This document shows, piece after piece, positions 17,794 to 26,504 of a stretch of 35,995 nt of DNA. A program made the position numbers and the translations under genes. The DNA is from an uncultured Bacilli bacterium (GTDB taxonomy: Bacteria > Bacillota_I > Bacilli_A > RF39 > UBA660), in NCBI GenBank assembly GCA_934148535.1, contig CAKPDF010000015.1:1-35995 (forward strand), written 5' to 3'. Every line of letters starts with the position of its first letter. Within the stretch, counting starts at the first letter, position 1. Under the pieces are notes generated by a model. It was given only the letters and a program-made list of their open reading frames with translations, was not told the DNA's origin and did not search any database.

Positions 17794-18993
17794 ATGATGA
17801 ATGGTAGTGATGATAGAGTAGTTAGAGGCGTGGTGATCGATCCAGGACACGGTGGTGAGGATAGTGGCGCTATAGGGAATAATCAATATGAGAAGGATTA
17901 TACTTTAAAGATAAGTAGGTATATGTATGATAGATTAAAGGAGTTAGGAATTCCTGTATCTATTACTAGAGATAGTGATGTTACTTTGAATCCTAAGGAT
18001 AGGGTTTCTAAGATATTATCTTTTTATGGTGATGATCCTAATGTTATAGTTGTTTCTAATCACTTAAACTCTGGGGGTGGTACAGGTGCTGAAGTTATAT
18101 ATGCTTTGAGAAATAATCCGACACTTGCCAATTCAATATTAAATAATATTGGAAATTTAGGTCAAAAAACTAGAAAGATTTATCAAAGGACATTACCAAC
18201 TGATAGTTCAAAAGATTATTATTTTATTCATAGAAATACTGGTACTGTAGAGCCTGTTATTGTCGAATATGGCTTTATTGATGATGCTTCTAATATTGAT
18301 TTTTTAAATAATAATTATAAGGAATTAGCAGAGGCTGTTATTAAGGCTATTGCTAATTATGGGGGATATACTTATAAGGAACCTACTAGTAATTTAGAAT
18401 ATGTTGTAAAAAAGGGTGATACTTTATATGGTATTTCTAAGATGTATAATGTTAGTGTGGATGATATAAAGAAATATAATGGACTAACTAGTAATGATCT
18501 TAGTATTGGTAAGGTTTTAAAGATACCTAATACTCTTAATGTTTATGATTCTTATACTGTTAAAAGAGGAGATACATTATATAGTATTGCTAGAAAATAT
18601 AATACAACAGTTGATAATTTAAGAAAATTAAATAATCTTAATAATGATAGTTTATCTATAGGGCAGGTTATACTTTTACCTGGTGTTGATACTAGTAGTG
18701 ATAATACTTCTATTTATGTAGTTAATCCTGGAGATACATTATATAGTATTGCTAGAGAGTATGATACTACTGTAGAGGTGTTAAAAGATTTAAATACTCT
18801 TACTACTAATATTTTATCTGTAGGTCAAAAATTGTTTGTTCCTAGTGATAATAGTAATATATATGTAGTTAAAAGAGGAGATACATTATATAGTATTGCT
18901 AAAAAGTATAATATTACTGTAGATAGGCTTAGACAACTTAATAATTTATCTAGTAATAATCTTAGTATAGGTGAGAAATTAATAATAAGATAA
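17794..18993 (+). CDS. Leaderless N-acetylmuramoyl-L-alanine amidase with four LysM domains
   Basis: A protein of 399 residues. Residues about 10-190 are an Amidase_3 domain, a zinc enzyme that cuts the MurNAc-L-Ala bond of peptidoglycan: DPGHGG (His19), Glu33, SNHLNSGGG (His90) and the catalytic Glu158 in VEYGF. Four LysM domains follow at about 202-246, 251-295, 306-350 and 355-399, each starting with a (K/N)xGDTLY block; they bind N-acetylglucosamine chains. There is no signal peptide. This resembles Bacillus CwlC, a leaderless amidase that lyses the mother cell at the end of sporulation, and also phage endolysins; no phage genes are nearby. Start is ATG 17794 or 17797 behind AGGGTGAT. A TATAAT at 17773-17778 is a possible -10. 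LysM 2 and 4 share 34 identical bases (18559-18592, 18868-18901). Confidence 0.9.
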   Translation: MMNGSDDRVVRGVVIDPGHGGEDSGAIGNNQYEKDYTLKISRYMYDRLKELGIPVSITRDSDVTLNPKDRVSKILSFYGDDPNVIVVSNHLNSGGGTGAEVIYALRNNPTLANSILNNIGNLGQKTRKIYQRTLPTDSSKDYYFIHRNTGTVEPVIVEYGFIDDASNIDFLNNNYKELAEAVIKAIANYGGYTYKEPTSNLEYVVKKGDTLYGISKMYNVSVDDIKKYNGLTSNDLSIGKVLKIPNTLNVYDSYTVKRGDTLYSIARKYNTTVDNLRKLNNLNNDSLSIGQVILLPGVDTSSDNTSIYVVNPGDTLYSIAREYDTTVEVLKDLNTLTTNILSVGQKLFVPSDNSNIYVVKRGDTLYSIAKKYNITVDRLRQLNNLSSNNLSIGEKLIIR

Positions 18994-19064
18994 AACTGGT
19001 TTGATTTAATTTTTGGAAGTACCAGCCTATAGATGATATTTGGAAGGCACGGATATTAATATAA

Positions 19065-19094
19065 AAAGTAATAGATGATTACGTCTATTACTTT
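19065..19094. terminator. Bidirectional terminator between convergent genes
   Basis: An 11-bp perfect stem, AAAGTAATAGA (19065-19075) with TCTATTACTTT (19084-19094), and an 8-nt loop. T-rich tracts lie on the exit side in both directions, so it can serve both the amidase gene and the minus-strand gene, whose stop codon lies inside it. Confidence 0.85.
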
Positions 19095-19699
19095 ATTTCA
19101 TTTCCACATTTAGGACAAAATTTTATACCATCATTAATTTGAGTTCCGCAATTAGGACAGTATGATATATTAGTATTGTTAGTTGTTTGATTATTATAAT
19201 TTTGGTTTGTGTTATTATCTTGAATAACACCGTTTTTACTAACTGGTACTGAATCGTCATAAACATAATTTTTAGAAAATGCTAACATTAAATATAAAAT
19301 AGTAGGAAATAATGTCATTAATATTGCAAATCCTGTATCTTTATGAAATTTTTTAGCAATATTATAATTACATTGAAATGCTGTAAATATTGTTACTAAA
19401 CTAATTATAATTGTTAGGTCTTTTTTTGATGATAGTAATATAGATGGTAATACTGCAATTAAGAACCACCACCAATTAAGTTTAGCTATTTCTACCATTT
19501 TTATCCAAGTTGCATAGAATGGAATTATAGCTTCCCATCCTTTTCTTCCACATTTTTTATATAGGTTCCAATTTGCTATTAATTGAATAATACCTATTAT
19601 TAGTGCAATAATTCCAATTATTACAACTATGCCCAATGCTGCTGCTATAATTCCGTCAGTTTGATTTGTTAATTCTGTTGCCCATTCTTCTTGTGTCAT
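19088..19699 (-). CDS. Small polytopic membrane protein with C-terminal zinc ribbon (DUF5684-like)
   Basis: A protein of 203 residues. An N-terminal membrane helix (about 15-45) is followed by the segment NLYKKCGRKGWEAIIPFYATW, typical of DUF5684-like proteins, then three more hydrophobic helices (about 73-140). After an Asn/Gln-rich linker the protein ends in a zinc ribbon, CPNCG and CPKCG (about 183-200), which should lie in the cytoplasm. It is read on the minus strand, convergent with the amidase gene, and starts with ATG 19699 behind AGGAGTG. The function of this family is unknown; the ribbon suggests binding to nucleic acid or a protein partner. It is one of only two sizeable genes on this strand. 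Confidence 0.8.
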   Translation of the reverse strand: MTQEEWATELTNQTDGIIAAALGIVVIIGIIALIIGIIQLIANWNLYKKCGRKGWEAIIPFYATWIKMVEIAKLNWWWFLIAVLPSILLSSKKDLTIIISLVTIFTAFQCNYNIAKKFHKDTGFAILMTLFPTILYLMLAFSKNYVYDDSVPVSKNGVIQDNNTNQNYNNQTTNNTNISYCPNCGTQINDGIKFCPKCGNEIK

Positions 19700-19781
19700 T
19701 TATTTTCACTCCTTCCTACTATATAAGTATATCATAAAATTGTATATTTTAATATTATTTTGTAAAGTATTTATAATTTCA

Positions 19782-19810
19782 TAGACAATTATATTAAAGT
19801 TATATATAAT
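19782..19810 (+). promoter_or_regulatory. Promoter of the membrane XRE regulator
   Basis: TAGACA (19782-19787), a 17-bp spacer and TATAAT (19805-19810). The predicted start is near 19817, giving an unusually long leader of about 90 nt. Confidence 0.75.
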
Positions 19811-19820
19811 TAGGGTAAAT

Positions 19821-19866
19821 GCAACTGATAGTTTGCAAAAATCAACTGTTTTTATGTAGCGCAACT
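19821..19866 (+). promoter_or_regulatory. Possible operator: GCAACT repeats in the XRE leader
   Basis: GCAACT at 19821-19826 faces AGTTTGC at 19830-19836 as an imperfect dyad directly after the predicted transcription start; GCAACT recurs at 19861-19866 and a related TCAACT lies between. The position would suit autoregulation by the encoded XRE protein. This is inference from position and repetition only. Confidence 0.3.
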
Positions 19867-19907
19867 ATAAAAAAGATGATAGAATTTGCGGTGGAGAGGT
19901 GAAAAAA

Positions 19908-21350
19908 ATGAAATTTTGTGAGAAGCTAGTTAAGCTTAGAAAAAATAATAATATGTCTCAAGAACAACTTGCTGATAGATTGGGAGTATCTAGGCAAGCT
20001 GTTAGTAAATGGGAAAGTGGTATATCAATGCCAGATATGGAAAAAATTATGCAACTATGTAAAATATTAAATTGTAGTTTAGATGATTTGGTTGATGATG
20101 CTGCTTGTGGTAATAAGGATAATAGAAATGTAGATCAGAAAATTAATATTCATACTTATTTGGATGAGATATTAGGTTTTATTACAAAAACATTAAATAT
20201 GTTTTGGAGTATGAGATTTGTTGAAAAAGTTAAGTGTATTCTTGAAATGTTATTTATTATTTTTGTAATGTTAATTATTTGGATGATAGTTGGTAATGTT
20301 ATTAATTCTATATTTAGTGGTATTTTGTATATGTTACCTAATTCAGTTTATAGGGTTATTAGTCAAATTTGTAAAATAATATATAGTATTTTTGGAATAT
20401 TTGTGGGTTCTATTTTATTTATTCATATATTTAAGATAAGATATTTAGATTATTTTGTTACTATAGAGGATGAGTCTAGTACTTCTAAGAGTGTTGAGGC
20501 TCCTGTTGATATGATGGAAGATAAAGATAAAAAAGTACAGTTTACTTCTAAGAAAAATAAAATTATTATTAGAGATCCTAAACATAGTACTTATAGTTTT
20601 TTTAATATTCTTGCTCATATGATAGTTTGGTTTATTAAGTTCATATTATTATTTGTAGCGTTTTTTGCAATTATATCTTTTATATTTTTAATTTTTGGTA
20701 TGACTATTAGTTTGTGGTATGTTAAAGATGGTATATTTTTCTTAGGAATAAGTATTATTTTAATAGGTTGTATTTTAATTAATTATATTATTCTGGAAGT
20801 AATTTATAAGTTTATTTTAAATATAAGTCAAATGTATAAAAAGATATTTTTCTGTTTTATTATTGGTTTAATACTTTCTGGAGTTGGTGCTGGAATTAGT
20901 ACTTTGGCATATGAAACATTTTCTAATGATGATAATTCTTATGTAAAGTATGAAACAAAGAGTTTTAATATAGATGATGTGACTGATGATTTGGTTATTA
21001 GTTTTATTAAGCATTATAATGTATCTTTGGTTAAGGATGATAGTTGTTCTTCAATATCTATAGAATTTACTTATAATGAGAATGGTATTGTAGATTTTTA
21101 TAATTATATTGATTATACAGATGGATATGTTGATGATGAATATACTGAAATAAAATATGAGGTATATGATTATAATTATTCTAATGATAAATATAATGGT
21201 ATAGATTCGTTTAATTCTATTATAACTTTATTAAGTGAGAAAAAGAGAATTGATAATTATTATGTTGATACTGTTTCTAAAATAGTTATAAAGGGTAATA
21301 GTAGTGATATAGATAAGTTACTTAAAAATTATAGTAAATATAATGGATAA
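19908..21350 (+). CDS. XRE-family regulator fused to a multi-span membrane domain
   Basis: A protein of 480 residues. Residues 1-65 are a classical XRE/HTH_3 DNA-binding domain (LRKNNNMSQEQLADRLGVSR, then QAVSKWESG). After a linker come about five to six hydrophobic spans (from about 105 to 340), and the last 140 residues form a Tyr/Asp-rich domain that should lie outside the membrane. Such regulators hold a DNA-binding head at the membrane and can pass an external signal to it. Start ATG 19908 lies 8 nt behind GGAGAGG; GTG 19899 overlaps that site. The next gene downstream, after 127 bp, is a MacB-type exporter, the usual partner of membrane-bound sensors in Bacillota, so it may control that pair. 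Confidence 0.85.
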   Translation: MKFCEKLVKLRKNNNMSQEQLADRLGVSRQAVSKWESGISMPDMEKIMQLCKILNCSLDDLVDDAACGNKDNRNVDQKINIHTYLDEILGFITKTLNMFWSMRFVEKVKCILEMLFIIFVMLIIWMIVGNVINSIFSGILYMLPNSVYRVISQICKIIYSIFGIFVGSILFIHIFKIRYLDYFVTIEDESSTSKSVEAPVDMMEDKDKKVQFTSKKNKIIIRDPKHSTYSFFNILAHMIVWFIKFILLFVAFFAIISFIFLIFGMTISLWYVKDGIFFLGISIILIGCILINYIILEVIYKFILNISQMYKKIFFCFIIGLILSGVGAGISTLAYETFSNDDNSYVKYETKSFNIDDVTDDLVISFIKHYNVSLVKDDSCSSISIEFTYNENGIVDFYNYIDYTDGYVDDEYTEIKYEVYDYNYSNDKYNGIDSFNSIITLLSEKKRIDNYYVDTVSKIVIKGNSSDIDKLLKNYSKYNG

Positions 21351-21376
21351 TCAATATGTTAAATATATAGTTATGT

Positions 21377-21399
21377 ATTGTACTTTACATACAATTGTA
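21377..21399. promoter_or_regulatory. Palindromic site upstream of the MacB-type pair
   Basis: ATTGTA (21377-21382) faces TACAAT (21390-21395), and the latter starts a perfect 10-bp palindrome TACAATTGTA (21390-21399). The palindrome fits the TACAnnTGTA box known for CopY/BlaI-type repressors, but no such repressor is in the window. In AT-rich DNA a chance match is possible. Confidence 0.35.
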
Positions 21400-21426
21400 A
21401 AATTAAATTAATGTTTGATTAGTATT

Positions 21427-21454
21427 TTGTTTATGTCATATTTTGTGTTAAAAT
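21427..21454 (+). promoter_or_regulatory. Promoter of the MacB-type exporter operon
   Basis: Extended -10 TGTTAAAAT (21446-21454) with TTGTTT at 21427-21432, a 16-bp spacer. A nearly identical TTGTGTTAAAATG string precedes the MerR gene at 27874-27886. Confidence 0.55.
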
Positions 21455-21477
21455 GAGGTTAGAAAAGGAGAAAAGAT

Positions 21478-23712
21478 ATGGTTAAAAGTATTATAAAACT
21501 TAAGAATGTTTCGAAGTTTTATTATAGTAAGGGTGTTATTGCTACAGGATTTACTAAGGTTAATTTAGAGTTTTCTATGGGTGAGTTTGTTGCTATTGTT
21601 GGTGAATCTGGTAGTGGTAAGAGTACTTTACTAAATGTTATTAGTGGACTTGATACTTATGAAGAAGGGGAAATGTATATTAATGGTTCTGAAACTAGCC
21701 ATTATAGTGAGGATGATTTTGAGGATTATAGAAGGAAGTATATAGGTAATATTTTTCAAAACTTTAATCTTGTTAATAGTTATACTGTATATCAAAATGT
21801 AGAATTAGTACTTTTGTTAAATGGTGCTAAAAAGAAGGATATAAGAAAAAAAGTTATAGATTTAATAAAGAAAGTTGGATTATATAAATTTAGAAATACT
21901 AAGGTTAGTAAGTTATCTGGTGGTCAAAAACAAAGAGTTGCTATTGCTAGGGCAATGGCTAAGGATACTCCTATTATTATTGCAGATGAACCTACTGGAA
22001 ATTTGGATAGTAAGAGTGCTTTGGGTATTATTAAATTACTTAGTGAGATATCTAAGGATAAGTTGGTTATTATTGTTACTCATAATTATGAACAAGTAGA
22101 AGATTATGTTACTAGAAAAATTAAGATGCATGATGGTAGAGTGTTAGAAGATAGAATTATTAAAGAACATCAAGATGTTACTTTAGATCAGGCTAGGGTT
22201 TATAAAAATATAAGATTTTTATCTAAGATAAGACTTGGTATAAGAAATGCTTTTAATATTGTGCCTAAGTTTTTGCTAGTTTTGTTAGTTTATTTATTTA
22301 TTACGGCTTCTTTGATGAGTGAATATGGTTCTTTTAAGGAGAGTGAATATATTTCTTCAAAGAGTGGGTATAATCAATATTTTCAGAATACGGAAGATAC
22401 TAGAATAGTTATAAAGAAAAATGATGGTAGTGCTTTTAATGATGATGATTATGCTAAGATAAAATCTATTAATAATGTATCTAGTATTGTATACAATGAT
22501 TTATTGTTAGATACTTCTATAGATTTATCTGATGATAATTATTGGATTAGCGCTACTGTTAATAATATTTCTAATTTTAATAAAAAATTAGATTATGGTC
22601 GTATGCCGGAAAATGATAATGAGATAATTGTTTATGGTAGTAGGGATGATTATTATATTGGTTATTTGAAAGATGAGATATTAGATAAGGAATTATATTT
22701 GAGAGATTTATATACTGGTGAGTTAGATAAAAGTGTGGGGCTAAAGATAGTTGGTATAAGTTATAATGATAATAGTAATAATTATTATGGTAATAGTGAG
22801 ATATATGTATCAGATAAGATTATAGATAATTTAACTTATCAAATTAATCAACAATATAGTAATATTAAGGTGATGTTTCAAGGAAAATATTATGATGTTA
22901 ATAACTATGATCAAAATTTTAGAATAGTTCCAAAAAGAGATATTCAAGATGGTAGTGTTTATATATCATCGGATTTAAATTATTTATGTAAAAATGAAAA
23001 TTGTATTAATAGTACATTATCAATTGATGTTAATAATTTATATTATAGTGATACTTTAGAATTAAAAGTTACTAAGACTTATGATAAGAAAAATATGGAG
23101 TCTTTAGTAGGGATAAAAGATTATGATACTTATAATGGTAATATATTTATTAGTAGTAATGATTATAATAAAATGTTTAATAGAGATAATTATCAAAGTA
23201 GTGTAAATGTTTTGAATGTTGAAGATATTGATAGTACTATAACTAAGTTAAATAAAGCTGGATATAATACTTTAAAGATAAGTGATACTTTAGTTCAAGA
23301 TGGTAATACAGAGGTTTTAAAGATTATGAGAACTATAGTTACTATAATATTGGTAGTGGTACTTTTCTTTATTTCATATTTTGTTATTAGAGTTATTTTA
23401 AAATCTAGAAATGTTTATTTTGCTACTATAAGAATGTTAGGTGCTAATAGAAAAGTTTCTTTACAACTTTTGATAATTGAATTACTTACAGTTGCTAATT
23501 TGGCATATTTTACTTTTATTGGAATTTTAAAATTAAATGAACTTAGTGTTATTAATGTTGGTATTTTTAATACAATTTTGAAATATTTAAAAATTAATGA
23601 TTATGTGGTTATATATGCTATATTAATATTTATATCTTATCTTATTAGTTTAAAGTTTGCTAAAAAATTATTTAAGAATAGTGCAATGAAAACACTAAAA
23701 GAGGAGGTGTAA
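21478..23712 (+). CDS. MacB-type ABC transporter, ATPase-permease fusion (first subunit)
   Basis: A protein of 744 residues. The N-terminal LolD/MacB-like ATPase has Walker A GESGSGKST (42-50), signature LSGGQKQR (about 147-154), Walker B IIIADEPTGNLDS and a switch His in VTHNYE. The C-terminal half is FtsX-like: one span (about 262-282), a large extracytoplasmic domain (about 290-610), then three spans at the end. This is the four-helix mechanotransmission type that moves peptides, lipoproteins or antibiotics without a substrate tunnel through the membrane. The start ATG 21478 follows AAAGGAG. The stop is 2 bp before the second fusion gene, whose ribosome binding site lies inside this gene, so the two are translated together and probably form a heterodimer. 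Confidence 0.92.
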   Translation: MVKSIIKLKNVSKFYYSKGVIATGFTKVNLEFSMGEFVAIVGESGSGKSTLLNVISGLDTYEEGEMYINGSETSHYSEDDFEDYRRKYIGNIFQNFNLVNSYTVYQNVELVLLLNGAKKKDIRKKVIDLIKKVGLYKFRNTKVSKLSGGQKQRVAIARAMAKDTPIIIADEPTGNLDSKSALGIIKLLSEISKDKLVIIVTHNYEQVEDYVTRKIKMHDGRVLEDRIIKEHQDVTLDQARVYKNIRFLSKIRLGIRNAFNIVPKFLLVLLVYLFITASLMSEYGSFKESEYISSKSGYNQYFQNTEDTRIVIKKNDGSAFNDDDYAKIKSINNVSSIVYNDLLLDTSIDLSDDNYWISATVNNISNFNKKLDYGRMPENDNEIIVYGSRDDYYIGYLKDEILDKELYLRDLYTGELDKSVGLKIVGISYNDNSNNYYGNSEIYVSDKIIDNLTYQINQQYSNIKVMFQGKYYDVNNYDQNFRIVPKRDIQDGSVYISSDLNYLCKNENCINSTLSIDVNNLYYSDTLELKVTKTYDKKNMESLVGIKDYDTYNGNIFISSNDYNKMFNRDNYQSSVNVLNVEDIDSTITKLNKAGYNTLKISDTLVQDGNTEVLKIMRTIVTIILVVVLFFISYFVIRVILKSRNVYFATIRMLGANRKVSLQLLIIELLTVANLAYFTFIGILKLNELSVINVGIFNTILKYLKINDYVVIYAILIFISYLISLKFAKKLFKNSAMKTLKEEV

Positions 23713-23714
23713 GT

Positions 23715-26165
23715 ATGTTAGAGATAAAGGGTGCTAAAAAGTATTTTAATAGGCATAAGAAAAATCAAGTTTGTGCTATTGATGATACTACATTAACATT
23801 GGATAATAATGGTTTAGTTGCTTTACTTGGACCTTCTGGTTGTGGTAAAACTACTTTACTTAATTCTATTGGGGGATTAGATAAATTAAGTAAGGGTAGT
23901 ATATTTATTGATGGTAAGAAAATTAGTAGTAGATTTTCTTATAAAGTTGATAAGATTAGAAACTTAAATGTTGGTTATATATTTCAAGATTATAAGTTGG
24001 TAGAGGATTTAAGTGTTTATGATAATGTTAGTATAGTTTTAAAGATGATTGGTATTAAGGATAAGAATGAAATAAAAAAGCGTGTTGAATATGTTTTAGA
24101 TAAGGTAGGAATGCTAAGATATAAGAAAAGACCTGCTTCAATGCTTTCTGGTGGTGAAAGACAGAGAGTAGGAATTGCTAGGGCTATTGTAAAGGATCCA
24201 GATATAATTTTAGCAGATGAACCTACTGGTAATCTTGATAGTAAAAATTCTTTAGAGATTATGAAAATAATTAGATCTATTGCTAAGGATAGATTGGTTA
24301 TATTAGTAACTCATGAGACTGATTTGGCTAAATTTTACGCTACTAGAATTATTGAAATAAGAGATGGTAAGGTTATTAATGATTATAAGAATGATCATGT
24401 GGATGATTTAGATTATAGGTTAGATAATACTTTTTATTTAAAGGATTTTGCTAATCATACTTCTATGGATAATGATGCATATGATATTAATATATATTCT
24501 GCTAATAAGAAAAAGTTAAAGTTAGATATAGTTATTAATGATGGTAATATTTATATTAAGAGTAATACTAATGATAAAATAGAGGTAGTTGATGATAATT
24601 CTAGTATTGAATTTGTAAATGATCATTATAAGACTATTGCTAAAGAAGAGATAGATAAGTATAAGTTTGATTTTGATAATATTATTGATAAAAATATTAA
24701 GAAAAGATATTCATCTATTTTAAATCCTATTACTTTAATTATTAATGGTTTTAAGAAAGTATTTGATTATAGTTTCTTGAAAAAGATGTTACTTATTGGA
24801 TTTTTCTTATCTGGTATGTTTATGATGTATGCTGTTAGTAGTATTATTGCTACTAAGACTATTGAGGATAAAGAATTTGTTTCTGTTAATAGAGATTATT
24901 TGAGTTTAGTGAAGAAAGGAATTAGTGTAGATGAATATAATTCTTATGAGGCATTAGATGGTGTTGATTATATTCTTCCTGGTAGTTCACTTGTTAATTT
25001 TAGTATTAGTTATAATGATTATTATCAGACAAATGTTTCTATTGATAGTTTGAAGGGAAGTTTAGCATCTATTTCTATGATTAGTGATAAGGATATTATT
25101 TATGGTAGTATGCCTGTAGATGATAAGTATTCTGTTGTGTTAGATATTGTTACTATAGAAAAATTATTTTCTAAGAATAATGCTAAGATGAGTGGTATTA
25201 CTAAAGTGGAGGATATGATTGGAAGAATTATTAGTATTAAGAATATGCCAGATTTTAAAATAGTTGGTATTGTTTCTAAGGGAAGTCCTTCTATATATGT
25301 TGATAGTTCTTTATTTATTAATATAATTGCTAATACTTCATCTGATGATGATATTTGGTATGCTAGAAGTGTAGATAGTGATAATAGTAGTACTGAAATT
25401 GTTGATTATAATTTATATCAGGATAAAATAGAATTAAAAAAGGGAAATTATCCTGTTAATGATTATGAGGTTATTATACCTGTTAGTTATCAAGAACAAG
25501 TAAAGATTAATAGTGAGATCAATACTTTAGTTAATAATAAGAAATTAAAGGTAGTTGGATTTTATGATAGTAAGTATAATTATAGTTATAATTTTGTAAG
25601 TCCTAATACTATTAAGTATAATGTTATTACTACTACTGAAGATTTGGTAGTTAAACCTAAAGATGGGGATAAAGAATTAGTTTTAAATGAATTTAGGGAT
25701 AAAAAATTAAATATTTATGATAGTTATAAAAAGAGTAGGGATGATTATGTTAAATCTAATAGAGAGTATACTAATAGTTCTTTATTGGTAGCAGGGGTTA
25801 TATTAGGAATTAGCTTAATAGAGATATTTTTAATGGTTAGAAGTTCTTTCTTATCTAGAGTTAAGGAAGTTGGAATATATAGAGCTATAGGTGTTAAGAA
25901 AATTGATATATATAAGATGTTTTTTGGAGAGATATTTGCTATAACTACTATAGCATCTGTTCCTGGAGTTATATTAATGGCTTATATATTGAAGACGTTA
26001 TCTTCTATAAAATATTTGTCTTCTATGTTTATTATTAATGTGTATGGTGTTGTTATAACTATAGTATTCTTATATGTATTTAATTTAATTATTGGATTGT
26101 TACCTGTATTTAATACTATTAGAAAAAGACCAGCTCAAATATTATCAAGATATGATTTAGATTAA
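23715..26165 (+). CDS. MacB-type ABC transporter, ATPase-permease fusion (second subunit)
   Basis: A protein of 816 residues with the same plan as its neighbour: ATPase with Walker A GPSGCGKTT (39-47), signature LSGGERQR (about 144-151), Walker B IILADEPTGNLDS and VTHETD; a linker of about 120 residues; one span (about 353-373); an extracytoplasmic domain (about 380-690); and three C-terminal spans. The Asp- and Asn-rich linker between ATPase and first span is longer than in the first subunit. The ribosome binding site GAGGAGGTG lies in the 3' end of the previous gene. Both ATPase sites look intact, so unlike some heterodimers neither is obviously degenerate. Substrate unknown; a role in resistance to cell-envelope peptides is plausible given the membrane regulator upstream. 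Confidence 0.92.
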   Translation: MLEIKGAKKYFNRHKKNQVCAIDDTTLTLDNNGLVALLGPSGCGKTTLLNSIGGLDKLSKGSIFIDGKKISSRFSYKVDKIRNLNVGYIFQDYKLVEDLSVYDNVSIVLKMIGIKDKNEIKKRVEYVLDKVGMLRYKKRPASMLSGGERQRVGIARAIVKDPDIILADEPTGNLDSKNSLEIMKIIRSIAKDRLVILVTHETDLAKFYATRIIEIRDGKVINDYKNDHVDDLDYRLDNTFYLKDFANHTSMDNDAYDINIYSANKKKLKLDIVINDGNIYIKSNTNDKIEVVDDNSSIEFVNDHYKTIAKEEIDKYKFDFDNIIDKNIKKRYSSILNPITLIINGFKKVFDYSFLKKMLLIGFFLSGMFMMYAVSSIIATKTIEDKEFVSVNRDYLSLVKKGISVDEYNSYEALDGVDYILPGSSLVNFSISYNDYYQTNVSIDSLKGSLASISMISDKDIIYGSMPVDDKYSVVLDIVTIEKLFSKNNAKMSGITKVEDMIGRIISIKNMPDFKIVGIVSKGSPSIYVDSSLFINIIANTSSDDDIWYARSVDSDNSSTEIVDYNLYQDKIELKKGNYPVNDYEVIIPVSYQEQVKINSEINTLVNNKKLKVVGFYDSKYNYSYNFVSPNTIKYNVITTTEDLVVKPKDGDKELVLNEFRDKKLNIYDSYKKSRDDYVKSNREYTNSSLLVAGVILGISLIEIFLMVRSSFLSRVKEVGIYRAIGVKKIDIYKMFFGEIFAITTIASVPGVILMAYILKTLSSIKYLSSMFIINVYGVVITIVFLYVFNLIIGLLPVFNTIRKRPAQILSRYDLD

Positions 26166-26172
26166 AATAAAG

Positions 26173-26197
26173 AATCACTCGTATTGAGTGATTTTTT
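26173..26197 (+). terminator. Terminator of the MacB-type operon
   Basis: AATCACTC (26173-26180), loop GTATT, GAGTGATT (26186-26193), then T. It stands directly at the left edge of the small-peptide array. Confidence 0.9.
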
Positions 26198-26202
26198 ATG
26201 AG

Positions 26203-26241
26203 TTAATAGTTATAATAAAAATCGACATTCTTAATATGTAA
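26203..26241 (+). pseudogene. 3' remnant of a fourth toxin-like reading frame
   Basis: The last 12 codons and stop of a peptide nearly identical to the end of peptides 1 and 3 (IIKIDILNM against IIKIDTLNM) survive here, joined on the left to DNA next to the exporter's terminator. The start, ribosome binding site and promoter are gone, so no peptide can be made. Confidence 0.7.
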
Positions 26242-26330
26242 GGGTGTCTACTAACAAAAAATTTAAAGGTAGACATTCACATGCTAAACTGAATGTTCCT
26301 TTTTTAATATATGCAAGATTCCTTACTTAC
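26214..26330 (-). ncRNA. Predicted antisense RNA 0 (orphan antitoxin RNA)
   Basis: Minus-strand promoter: -35 TTGATT at 26360-26365, 17-bp spacer, extended -10 TGCTATCAT with TATCAT at 26337-26342; start near 26330. The end is the hairpin at 26224-26248 followed by a T-rich run on this strand. The product would be about 117 nt. Its cis target (the remnant peptide gene) is dead, but over most of its length it matches the antisense RNAs of the other units, so it could act in trans on all three messages. Confidence 0.65.
26273..26306 (+). terminator. Toxin-message terminator, unit 0
   Basis: ACATTCA (26273-26279) pairs with TGAATGT (26290-26296), followed by a T-rich run. It is retained although the peptide start upstream is lost. 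Confidence 0.7.
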
Positions 26331-26423
26331 ATACTAATGATAGCATAATTTTTATAGCAAATCAAATAACTAGTGGTAAATTTAGACACTAATAGTAAAT
26401 TGTAAAAATAAATTAGAATTATC

Positions 26424-26432
26424 TGTTATAAT
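26424..26432 (+). promoter_or_regulatory. Toxin promoter 1 (extended -10)
   Basis: TGTTATAAT, a perfect extended -10; no clear -35 at normal spacing (TTGTAA lies 21 bp upstream). The predicted start is near 26439, giving a leader of about 66 nt. The same motif precedes peptides 2 and 3. Confidence 0.7.
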
Positions 26433-26504
26433 TAGTTAGGAATATTCAGTGTGAGTGTCTACCTCTAACTTTCCTTACTTAAGGAGTAGAAGGAGGGGAT
26501 ATAG

